From the NCBI GenBank assembly GCA_018881555.1, contig JACAXG010000231.1, forward strand, positions 620,001 through 684,000: a DNA stretch of 64,000 nt. Direction: 5' to 3'. This DNA is from Amblyornis subalaris. Taxonomy: Eukaryota; Chordata; Aves; Passeriformes; Ptilonorhynchidae. Position 1 is the stretch's first letter; every line of letters begins with the position of its first letter. The notes beneath the pieces were generated by a model. The model saw nothing but the letters and a program-made list of their open reading frames with translations, made no database searches and was not told where the DNA came from. A program made the position numbers and the translations under genes. Below are positions 26,101 through 38,500 of this stretch, in pieces.

Positions 26101-29100
26101 GTATTACAAAAAATACCGTTTATTGCTTTGTATTTCAAGCACACCATTAAATCAGTACATTCACTGTGCTCCTCCACAGAAGTTCAGAAAACAGCACTCT
26201 CCAAATGATTTGTTTTCTGCACTGCTTATCTCCAAGATAGATAATTTGGATATAAATCTGTTTTCTAAGAAATGTGAAACACAGAGCAGCCTACAGTCAT
26301 CATGACTACTCAACAGTCTCTTCAGAGTAACCTTACTGGGAGACAGTTCAGAACACTCATTTTATTTAATCCCCTGGTTTCTCTTTGGACAATAGCAAAT
26401 AAAGGCTCCAATTATACAGGTGTTTGTTGCACAGCTTGTTCCTAAAGGTCTTGATACTGCAAAGCACAAGGAGTTTTACAGTTGCAGAGCCACTGCAATG
26501 CTTAAGCACTGATTTAAGCAGGCAAGCCTGCTGATTTCAATGGGACCATTGGCATAACTAAGCCTTGAACCAGTGTACAGCCAACAGTTCTGATTCAGGA
26601 AAGCACCAGTGCACGCGCTTAGTGTTACCTGCAATCAAGAAAGCCCCCCCTAGCCTGAGGTTAAGCAAAAGACTTTCAAAGCATTGAATATCCATGAGAG
26701 AATACATGTGTTTTGCTACCAAGATGCCATAAAAATATAATACAGAGACAAAAGGCATCACATAGAGTTACCAACTCAGCAATCTATCCTCATTTTCATA
26801 TGTTCCAAATGTTAACAAGGTACATTCATGCGTGGTTGCAACTCAGCATAGTTAAAGGTAGATTTGAATTACCTGAGGCTGTTATCTCCTTGCTTACATT
26901 CACAAGCCAAGACCGTGCTGCTGCTACTGTTCCTTAGGACCTCACAGCTCTTCTATCCCATGGAGCTTCTTTGCAACCCACGGATCTTGTGATCTAGTTG
27001 CAAAAGACCCAGCAGCTGATCTCAATTTGAGGACAAACTGAACTGCAGGTGCACAACAAAAACTTTGGAACCAACGTGAGAATTTTGTCAGCAGCTGCTT
27101 TAAATGCCTGCTCTCATAGGAAGCTTGGAAGCATCTCAAGACATCATTTGGTTGTCCCAAGGCAAGATTAGCTTTAATCACATTGTTCTTGACTAGTGCA
27201 TGTTCAACCTGTTCTAAAAGACCTTGAGTGATAGGTATTGCTTCTTATCTTCTCTAGGGAATCCTGTACTGTGCTTCACTATCCTTCCTCCTTGAATACC
27301 TTAGATGTGTCAGGTAACTCTCTCTTGCTTTAATATATGCTATTATAATTGAAATAAAATCCTAGTAAATGAAAGCCTGCAGCAGTTATGCAGAGGAATT
27401 TATTCCTCGCTTCTTTACATTCTTCACTTCTCGTGACTAAACAGACCTAATTCCACTTTCTTCTTAGACTATGTTTCTTAGGTCTCTATTTATTATCTTG
27501 GGGAACCTGAGAACCCCATATATTTCAGCCACTTATTTGGCTTCTGCTGGCAAACCCAGCAATTTTTACGAATATGACTGCAACTCATTTGGAAAAAAAA
27601 ATTGTGTAACTTATGCAAACAACAGTTGTATTTAGCTACCATACAACTATCACTCCATATGAATCCAAGATTTAGACCACCTTTTGTAGAGGAGCAGCCC
27701 TAACGAATTTTGTGCACTCTCAGAAAAATCTGTCACGGGTTCCACTGCCCTCAGTGACTTCGTTAGAGGAAAAAAAACAGAAACAGAAAGATTTGGCTAA
27801 ATAAGAATGATGTATCAAAACACCCAATATTTTAATGAAAGAAACTGAATATCCACACATTTGCACTTCTGTACAGTTTTTGTGATATATATATAATTTT
27901 AAGCTGTTTACAAATAACATTTAATGCTTCAAATATTACATAATGTTGATATTATATTTCTAGCAGAAATAAATATATTGCACTTAAAAAGAAACTTTTC
28001 ATTAGATGTTGCTTCATAGTTTATGTTCACAACTTTTTTTTCCATAAAAAGATTTCCCTCTACCCCCACCCCATACACACAAACACACGCTTCAGTACAT
28101 GGTGAATGTGCTCACGCAATGCATTATAAACAACAAAGTCAACACAGCAAACAGAAGAACTGTGGTACATTCTGTTAGAGAGGTTACATCCAGTTTTCTA
28201 CCTTCCTTATTTTTAAACCAAATCTTTCCTCATGTTTCTGAAGGTACAATTAAAAAAAAAAATATTATTTTACTGTGCTAAAGGTAAAATACAGTGAACT
28301 GTATTTTTTGTCCTTAAACTATCATAAAAAGTTACTTCAGAGCTTACTTAATTCACTGCTTAGTTTTCTTTTAAAAAGATAAAGAAAAAGAAGTTGTCAT
28401 TTGATAATCTAGAGATTATATGCAATGACATTTGATTAGAGAGTAATACATAAATCCTCTGGCCAGCAAGTAAGTGGTAAAGAAACCACATCTCCTCCAG
28501 CAGAAAATGCTCTGTAAAGAATAGTGAGAATAAAATCTCACTAAAACCAAAATTAATCTTGCAGTGAGTGAATGTCATCCCCCTGCAGATGATAAGCACT
28601 TTGGCCACAACTCCCTCAAGATAAGAAGCCGTAAGTGTTACACTGATCTCACTGTTGCTTTTACCCCTTATCTAGGAGTAAATTACCACAATTTATATTA
28701 ACTTACAGTTTTGAAAATCTTCCCAAGTTTTTGCAATAATTTTCATTGATATTTTTGTTTCTCTGTAGTACAGATATAAAGGGAATGTATTGCATAATCA
28801 AGTTGCTGGCCCAAATGCTTTTAAAAAAGGTTCAAGTGCCAGTTAGTTTGCTAGATGTTGGAAGTGGCAACATCTTCTTATGTGTACATGTTCATGCAGT
28901 GTCACAGCCTTCATTGATAAAAGCTTCTGGAGGAAATTTTGCAATTTCATTTTGAGTCTTTGCGATTGCATTTTGAAGATTGTACTACCAAGCATGTTAG
29001 CTGTCATACAACTTACCATCTTTGAACTCATGAAGAAGCATTTCCATTAAAACTCTACCTTTATCTACTTGGTCTGTGCTTGTTTTTCAGTTTGTACCTA

Positions 29101-31082
29101 GAAGAGTATGCCTGAAACTGAGTGGCACTGATTTGCTATCTTTGACAGTCCCTCAGGCCATATAAAGCAACGCTGCAAACCAAAGACCCAAATTAAAATT
29201 GGGGGATTTTATGTTTAGATTCTCAGGACTCCAGAAGTAGAAGAAAAAAAAAATCAGACAACTATATCCAAGTCAGTTTTGTTAGTGTATAGGATGTTTT
29301 TGTTGGATTAATGACTGGAAGGTGCTGACTATCTATGGATAAAATGGTAATTCAGAAAACACACAAAAATACTTTTAACACTTCTGAGGATAATCTTATT
29401 CTCTTTGAAAAGCATATTCAGGCATGTTCTCTTCACTCTTCTTAAAAAAAGACAAGCAACACACCCCCCCAAAAAAAAACCCAAACAAAATCCAACAACA
29501 TAAACCAGCTCCATTTTTCTGAGCCAAGAAAGCTCATAAAGGTGAAGAGCACTTCTCATGGGATATAAAATGTGAATTGTATTTGGAAAATAAAGTCTAG
29601 ATTATATTTAGCATTCCTAGCTCATCTACCAACAACAGATGTTCTGTTCTGAAAGTGATATAATTTTGACAGCAGTACAGCAACTCCTTAAATAAATTAC
29701 TGGGTTATTGTCAAAGTGGTAGAGATAATTTTTTTTATTGTTTTTTTTTTAGCAAAAGCAATTTCACTCTTTAACCAATTCATTACAAATTTGCATTCAT
29801 TTTCTTCCAATTGTGAGTTCAGTGCTAAAGCTGCTTTGTACTTGGGTTTTAATCTTTTCTGTAGTGTTCCTATATTGTTGCTGTCGCTTCAGTCAGTGTT
29901 CTTACTGTCAGACTTTATTTTTAGACGAAAATGTGGAATGAAATCCTGCCCCCATTACAGTCAAAAAATTTCCGTTTGACCTCAGCTGGGCAGGAATTTT
30001 ATTCCTGGAATCATTCTCATGCTGCCCCCTGCCCACAGGAAGGTGAGAGGGGCGGGGAGCAGAAACACTGTGAGGGCAAAGAAGAGGAAGTGAGGAATGG
30101 ACATACCTAATGATCTCATTCCTGGCGAAGGCTGTCACAAGCTACCTTCATTCCCTTGCTTGGGATCTACCTGTGATTCTACACTAGTAGAAACCCAGGG
30201 GGTTTCTGCTGCAAAGGAATTAACCCATCAGAGAGGAGCACGTGCCAGAGAGCAGCACAAGGGGGGACTAGCACACTGAGATACACTTGGTCTGCCTTGC
30301 AAAAGCCAAGCTGTGGATTTTGACAGATAATTCTGCATCATCTATTAAGATGAAATTCATCAGAGAGAATCTGGATGAGGAGTTGGCTTTATCATGTTTT
30401 TATATAGAGACAGCCTACTGATTCAGATACGAATCACACTTCATTTGTAGTGAAAAGCACCATTTGTCTTTCATTTAATATTTTTGTGAATAAAGTTGTT
30501 AAAATCCAATTTTATTCTCCAGGAAGAGCCTGGAAAATTTTCTCTGAAGCCAATTTGAGAAGATTTTAAATTCAGCTAGAAAATACATAAAGATGGTCTT
30601 TTTCTGTGGGATGCATGTGACTTGCCTTGCACTTCGCAGAGGTGGGAGTAGGTGACTCAGTGTACTGCACTCTTCTTTTTACCATGTGACACCAACACAG
30701 AATGGTCAAAAGCAGAGGAGAATAGTGGGAAATAATCTGTTTTGTGTTCCAGCTCTACACAGATCTGCAATACATGAAATGATATATTCTAGTTCTTTTT
30801 TGTCAGTAGATGTCTTATCATCTATAGCTTGGATGGAACTCTACACAGAAATTCTGTGTCAACTTATTATTTACGGTGAAATCCCAGCTCTTCCCCCGCA
30901 GAAAACCAACATCACACTGGTGGTCTTCTCAGCAGTGCAAAGGATTCATGCTAGGTCTCTGCAGACAGTTTTCTTATAACTCTATAGTTCCTCTGTTGCA
31001 TCAGACACAACATACTAGAAAAAGCGGACAGTACTTTGAATGAGAACCCCAAATACTAACTGAAAAAAGTCAGATATGAATT

Positions 31083-31098
31083 AAAAAAAAAAAAAAAA
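31083..31098 (+). repeat. A16 homopolymer
   Basis: Sixteen consecutive A bases; no retroposed body is recognised upstream of it. Confidence 0.9.
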
Positions 31099-32155
31099 TT
31101 CATGTGAAGTTCCATACTGGTATTTTCCTAAGGAAACTCCACCATCCTAGTGGGACATGATAAAACTGGCACTACGACCCTAATTTTCCTGGCCAAGGAG
31201 CTTGTATAATAACAGCTATGACCAAACCCAAGAAAATTAGAACAAGTAGAAAGATACTCCAATGCCATTCATACTAGTCCAGCAATTACAGTTTGATCCA
31301 GAGAGTCTATAGACTGATCTAGCCTGAAATTTGGTTAACATGGTACACGTGTGCAGCTAGAAACAGGTCTTCAGTGGCAAGCACAGCAGCAAACAAGCAC
31401 TGTTTTAAAATTTGGTATCTTGGGTTTCTAAGTTTATGTAACAGATTTCTCCAACTCAAAATGTTCTTCATTATACCTCAACAGACAGTTAAATTGCTCC
31501 TCCTAGGATGTAAGATGAACTACTATTTAGACTGAAGGACAGAATACATTATTACTACTACAGTCCTGTAACACAGTTCTTTTTTTGGAACCGATTAGTG
31601 TTTTGTGAAAGAAACAAACAAAGACAGACTTGTTAATAATGTTCTCTTTGTGATTATAGTAGCAACTAAGAAATACTGGTTTTGGTGAATATAAGCCAGT
31701 CTTAAAAAGGACAGTGGTCTTCTCCACTTTGTCCTGTTTTTCAGCAAATGTATGCTGAGATAGCCTAAAACATGCTCAAAGTTATAGCAATACATTTTTC
31801 TGTTTAGATGCTCATCAGTCACAAGGAGAGATGAAGATGAATAAGAGTATTGCCTTTTTCAGAATTCATCTAGCGTATGAAAAAAGACCTATAGACAATT
31901 AGTTTGTATACTGCTGCTTAAACATCTCTTTCCGCTAGGTACAATGCACCTTTGGAACAAGCTGCACACGACCAAAGATCCTGGGGACTTTGGGATCCAT
32001 TTTGGCTGTGTTACACATAGATCTGTGAGCAGCTCCAAGCTGCATGCTCTCTTCTTGTGATCCCTCAAAAGAGGAATCTATATCCATAATGAATTTTCTT
32101 AGCTGGTTTGTTATGAGTTCAGCACTCCTGCCACAGGCCTTTCAGGAAGGTCCCT

Positions 32156-32161
32156 TTTATT
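32156..32161 (-). terminator. Possible TBX20 polyadenylation signal (AATAAA on minus strand)
   Basis: The plus-strand hexamer TTTATT reads AATAAA on the gene strand, about 55 bases after the stop codon. That would make a very short 3' untranslated region, so a more distal site further left is equally possible. Confidence 0.25.
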
Positions 32162-32215
32162 TTTCATACCAAACTTGCACGTTTAAGATCTCGTGTTCCT
32201 CTTGTCTTACATCAC

Positions 32216-32556
32216 TCATACGAATGGTGTCATCACTGCGGAGGAGTGACGCAGTCCTTGGATAGCTGCATAAGGACCCTGCTGAAAATAATGGTGGTAC
32301 CTTGGCATGTGGAAGGATGGGAAAGTGGGGCCGCTACCTTGCATGGAGCTGGCTATAGCAGAGGGTGTAAGAGGCATTCCCAGACGGCTGTATGGAGGCA
32401 GAGATCCTTGGATGGGATGAGGAATGGGTGTAGCTATGGATGCAGTGCTGGTACCCAGGGCACTCAAAGACTGTGGATGCTGAAATCCTGGGAAACTGGT
32501 TGAAGAGGAAACCCAGGAACTGAGGGACAGGTTATCAGATGTTGTAAAGGCTGACC
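32216..32556 (-). CDS. TBX20: TBX20 terminal coding exon
   Basis: A 341-base exon with acceptor ...tctttgcttgcag, and TGA stop at 32216-32218. It encodes a Ser/Pro-rich C terminus: [63 protein letters not shown] and the end [10 protein letters not shown]. This region carries the transcriptional activation and repression functions in TBX20. The frame is open upstream of the acceptor, but the residues there do not match the family. Confidence 0.97.
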
Positions 32557-35500
32557 CTGCAAGCAAAGAGAAAGAATACCTAACATTGGCACTGCAAAAC
32601 ACAAAGCCAGTAAAGTAGCAGAAAGGGAGATAATGAGTCTTTCACAGCAAGGCTGATTTCAATGGCCAGTTGTCATTGGAAATACTTCCCAAATACTCTT
32701 TTAACATGTTATTTGCCGGTTGCAGTCCTTTATCACTACATCTTAGACAAATTTCCATTTGAAGAAGCTGGCTGCAGTGGCTTGAACAGTAAAATCAGCT
32801 TTGCACATTGAACATTTTAGGAATTAAACACTGATGCACCTTGTACTGCTGCCACTAAACTCTGAAGTATCTACTCTGACATGGAATCTCACTGCATTAC
32901 ATCCCTGTTTTGAAGACATGCTTGTAGCTTTTTACATCAGATCCTCAGTAGAACTATTTACTTTTTTCCCTAAAATTTCACTGTGGCAAAAATGCAGAAA
33001 GATGTAAATTGCACAAGTTTTCCTTTTTTTTTTTTTTACGCCGGTAAAATTCTTCAGCTCTACATCTTTCCAACAGCCTAACTCTTTCTATAGTGTAGAA
33101 CAAAGAATTCTAAAAAACCGCAACATTATTGCTAACTCATAGTAAGAGATGCAGAACTTGCTCTGAAGGTAATTATCTACTTTTGATCAAATGGAAGTGT
33201 TTTGTTTGTCATTTTGGTTTGGGTTTGTTTAAACTGAAAAGTTTCAAAAATTACTTTCACAATTCTTCCAACTCTTTGAAATTTTTTTTTCCTGAAGATT
33301 GAAAAAAAAAAAAAGAAGAATGGTTTCTTAAAATTAGAACTAATTACTTATTTCATGTTGACAGTAAAATTTTGGGGAAACAATAATTTCTTTGGATAAC
33401 TACACATGGTCATTTTCAAGTAACCTGATGACCGTATCGCTCTTCATCTCTGCAGTTCTTCTATGCATCTGATCATCATCATCATATGTCTGATTTCTAG
33501 AAATGTGGAATACAATAAAATGCTATAAATAAACTCTTTTTCTTCATCTTCAAACCATAATTTAACTCTTGTCTCTTCTGTTTTCTTACTTGACCAACTT
33601 TCTTACTACAGAAAATAAATTTGTTGGCAAGAATATTTGATGAAATATAATTTCAATCCACAGATTTGAGACAACAAATTTTATAACAAGTATTAGTTTC
33701 ATAAATCTGATTCAAGAAGATAGGTTCATCCAAATTGTGAAATGAAAACATATGAAGACATCTATCTGTCAAAGTAAACTTACTGGAATTAAGTATACTA
33801 ACCAATTGTAGCCACATATTCAAACCAAAACTGTAAGCAAAAAATAACAGAAAGAAAAAATGCAAATTGTTATTTTTTACAAATCGTAAGTCTCTTATGG
33901 GATATACTCTCAAATCATGATCAATTTTTCCTCTGCATAATGCAAAAAGTAGAAGAGTGTGTTGATTTAGCAGTGAAAACAAACTTGAACCAAATCCTGG
34001 TTCTACCACTGAACCAAATCGTAACTGCTGGGAAGTTAGGATCCAGAGCCAAACTCTAAGTAAACACTATACTCACAGACCACAGTAAAACCCTTGAAAA
34101 ATCAGGGAGTATTTCAGCATTACTGTACTACAGGGAAAGCAGGATGCAAATCTGGATTTGCCTAGAAGGTTTGCATTTGGCTCTGTTCCCGGTGGCTACT
34201 ACGAATCCTGTGTGTGGATGCAGGCACACAGAAATTATGCATTAAAGAGTTTTAATTGGATTTATATATTTCCTATTTGTTAAGTCCTTTGGAAATAGAT
34301 GTCTTTTGATAAATGTGGTACTTTAGGCTATCTGCTTCCATCTTTAGATGGCTGAAATTGGCTGAGCAGAGAATGCTCAGAGAGGGTGCTGAAGTAATTA
34401 CAAAGTCTATCACTGCTATTTGTTTCTTTGTTCTATGCAGAATAAGGTATGTGATTCTTTCTCATGAATGATTGTGAAATGTTCAGAGGGCTGGAACACC
34501 TCTCTTGTAAGGAAAGGCTTAGAGATTTGGGGTTATTCTCTCTTGAGAAGGGAAGGCTTCAGGAAGACCTAATTGCAGCCTTTCAGGGGTTAAAGGGGGC
34601 CTGTAAAAAAGTTGGGGACAAATTTTTTAGCATCACCTGTTGTGATAGGACAAGAAGTAAGAGCTTTTAACTACAAATNTATAGATTTAAACTAGATATA
34701 AGGAAGAAATTTTTTACTATGAGGGTGGTGAAACACTGGCACAGGTTGCCCAGGGAGAGGCTGGATGCCCCATCTGAGGAAATACGCAAGGTCAGGTTGG
34801 GTGGGGCTCAAAGAGATCTGATCTAGTTGAAGATGTCCCTGCTCATTGAAGGGGGTTTGCACTACATGACCTTTAAAGGTCCCTTCCAACCCAAAATAGT
34901 CTATGGTTGTCACGAGGAACTTCCTCAAGCATCCTTTCCTCCTCCAACTGCAATGGTCTCTAATCACAGCTTAGTACTCCAAAAAGTCTCACGTATCCCT
35001 TTTGCTAGCACCAAGGAAATGTGCTCTAGTAATTCTGAGGCAACTGAGGCCTCAGAGAGCTTATAGAACACACCACCCAGCAACATCTATGTATTTGGCT
35101 GTCAACTCATACATATGGGAGAACATCCATCAATTTTGCATGTACGGTAGTTTTAAAATGCATCTGAAGAAATGAAAATATTTATGGAATTTCAGTAAGA
35201 ACATTATTTCTCTCCTCATATCTTGGAGGACTTTTCATTATTTAAGGACACCAGACCTAGAGAGAGAGGGAAGGCAGTACCAGTTACTCATGTGCAAGAG
35301 CTGTATCTTTTACCCTGTGTTGCATGTCTCTGGTTGCCCAGAACAATCACGTCCCATGTAGCATATGGCTCCCAGATTAGAGAAAAGTTCTTTGCCATGA
35401 TTCATAATCTTCTTCACTTACTCATTTGCCATATTGTGAGCAAATGCAGAACTGTACCCTTTTATTATACAAAAAATTAATTATAATAAAGTATTATTTC

Positions 35501-38500
35501 CCCCATGACACCTTCCTAAGGACTCTCTTCAGAAGAGATTTAATGGTTAGTTTTCATACCAAGGTTCACCTCATTGATTTTGTCACTCCCAAAGGAGGAC
35601 ATCATACCAGCGATAAATTTCATTTTTGAAGAGAGAGTGCCTTGCTCTGAGCCTCCAGCTTCCAGCAATGGAAAATTTAATACCATCTTCGACAATAGCT
35701 GGCCTGGGATCTAAGTTGACATGAAGCAAGGTAATCCCCCAGAAGTATGGAAAAGGATGGCATCACACCAGGTGAGGAGTTGCTCCACAAACTCCGTAAT
35801 CTAAGGACCTGCTCTTAGAATAGACACGTAAGAACAAGCCCTCCTAATCACATTTTGCTGAAGAGCAACTCATGGTTAAAAATAAGTGTGTTTTCCCTGC
35901 ACAAGTCCAAAGAGCTTACTACCAGAAATAATGCTCTTATCTTAGCAACACTGTATGAAGTTAGAGGACAAGACAAGGGCACTGCCAGTTGGAAGACAGA
36001 TCGAACTGCTTTACCTCAAGTGGCTGTGGCGTATCAGGCAGGTCACAAAGTCAACATGCAAAGTATAATGCAACACAAGTTTATGCTAGTCAGCAATCCC
36101 ACAGGATGGGTCTGAGATCTATTTCTAGTGGTAAATTATGACAGATGCAATTTCTCCAGTAAGTATTCCCACAAAGAACAAGTCTGTCTTGCTAGTACTT
36201 TTGCTACTGCTAAAGCAGACAAACTGTTTGATAAAGCATTTGAGGCTAATTGCCCCAGCAGGAAAGCACCTTTTAGAGACTAAGAGATAACAATTAAAAA
36301 TCAATTTTTCAGGGAGCTACAGACTTTCCTCCTGAGGTGGCAAAGTGTGTCAACTACAGACTGGTTGAAGATAATCAGAACTAAGTCTTCTGTTCACAGA
36401 AGGCCAGAGGGGCAGCAAGTGGCACATCTACACTGTACTTTACAAATGGTGTGGAGCCCAACTCATAAATCCTGCCAAGAGAAGGGGAGTGTTAGCTTGT
36501 TCTCAGCACCACTGTAATGAAGTTGTCTGTTTACAGACATCTTGAAGATAAAGCAGAACTAGTTCTCTTCTGATGGCAAAGACTACATGGGCATGTCTAG
36601 AATTGCCTCCTGTACTGAACCACCCGCACCAGTGCCACAGGCACATCAGATGTCCCAAAGAGCCATAAGGTAACAAGTATTCTTCTTCATTATAGGACTT
36701 CATGGCAGAGAGACACACCAGAGAAATGCTTTAGAGTACCACAGTACTGAGTGTGGTCCCACTTTTCTCAAGTGTAACTAGGTCCCCACAGTTTACCTCA
36801 TGAGCACATTTTCCTACCTCTGCTTTGTGTTGCCTGGCTGTCGTCTCCGAGATCATCTTCTCCTCCATAGGTTCGAATGGGGGATCGGGCATAGGAATGC
36901 TTTTGGATAAGGCTCTCCACACTTTCTCTGTAAAAGGAAACACCCTAGTGTATCAATACCATCCTAAACAGCATCCTAATTCGTTAAGGTAAATACAATG
37001 CCTTTTTTCTGTTCAGATAGCAGCTTTTTCACAGACTCTCCAAAATTACCCAACAAAAGACTTACCTCATAGCATGACATTGGAAATGCCAAATTTGGCC
37101 TGCATTTTTTTAATATTGCTGATCACCTCTTACCAGCTTCTTCAGCAAACTAGAGTGAACTTCCTACTGTGTTTCCTGGACGCAGCCTCAGACAGTGAAT
37201 ATAAGACCAGCACTCTTCATAAATTTGAAAATGCAAACTCTGCGGTTATTTGTGCTGAGTGATGAGTCTGGGTTCAAAGAGACACCTGTGGTCCAGTTCC
37301 TTTCAAACAAGCTTTTGCATCACACATGACCACCTCATCTGCTGCTCTCCCATATTTCCAAAATGAGGAGAAAAGATAGATGTATCTAGAGACAGCTCAG
37401 CTCTAACCATGCTCTCTCAGCATCAGACTCGAGGGTAGTTCATAGCAGGAAGTCCAGATACTACTGATCGCGTGCCATGTCTATTCTGGGAGGTTAGACG
37501 TGTCTGCCAGGCCCCTGCCTTGCTGGTAGCACAAAGCACTGAAGTCAAAAAGCACATTTTTAAATAGAAGGAAGGCATATCTGCACGATAAGCTTTAGTA
37601 GTTTGTAAGGAAGATCCAACCTTACACATTCCCAGCGCATTTCCATGTAAGTAGGTGGCATTATACCAAAGATGAATAAGACCCAGGCACATTTCCAACA
37701 CGGCTTTGACCTTCTGTTCCTGTTTAAGAAATCTAAGAAGCAATAGTTGTTTAAATCTACGGCTCGATGAGGGTTTTGTCTGAATTTACCATTTATCCAC
37801 TCATACTTGCTAATGCCCTTTCACTTAGAGACTGTGTCTGTTGCAGAAATTCCAAGGAAAAATATTTTTCAAGTAACATGATAAATCACAGTGGCACATG
37901 TTTTCCTTTCCTACAGAAAGTCCATTATGGTCATTTTGTCCTTGGTCTATCACTGGCATCATTACTTATGCTAGTCTCCTCAGAAAAAAAATAAATAAAA
38001 AGAGGATCTTATCAAAGTGATTTACTTGTGTCAGGATTGGAAGTGGACTGAAAGCAATGGCAGTTCCTACATAGAGGATGGTATAATTGGATTACTGCCT
38101 TTTAAGTGATTGAAAACAGTAGGCATATCAGGGCTATCTCGAAGAAGATTGTACAAAGAAAAAGACAGATGGCATTGTTTACATTATGTGCTGAATGCCT
38201 CTTGAAACATTAGGCTTTCTTCAGAAGCAGAATGTGAAATGCAAAGAATTTTACTTTACCAAAAAGACTATTTCATATGAGTACAGCATAACAGAATAAC
38301 AAATCAGACCAGTGTTGTCTGAGTGATTTAGATACTGGTGTATAAACATAGTCATAATCAAATAATTACTAGTCTTTAAAGGTCTGAAAAATATATGTCA
38401 TTCAGGTGATTGTCTGTATTGTCTCTATTGACTTTTTTTCTAGTAAGGGTCTGCTTATAACGACAGATATTACAGCATGTAATAATATCCTGATGCAACA

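Larger units (their letters stand above)
19986..32160. other. Intergenic DNA downstream of TBX20, no gene seen
   Basis: About 12 kb of AT-rich DNA with simple repeats: a TG/GA dinucleotide run at about 23121-23142, C7A9 at about 29464-29479 and A16 at 31083-31098. A weak resemblance to an old amniote repeat occurs at about 26490-26620. All open frames are short and show no domain. The right end may include TBX20 3' untranslated sequence. Confidence 0.55.

Noticed and set aside
26490..26620. Resemblance to an old amniote repeat with 'gatttcaatgggacc' and 'gattcaggaaagca' words
   Set aside because: The words are suggestive but the family could not be named and the ends could not be set, so it is not listed as a feature.
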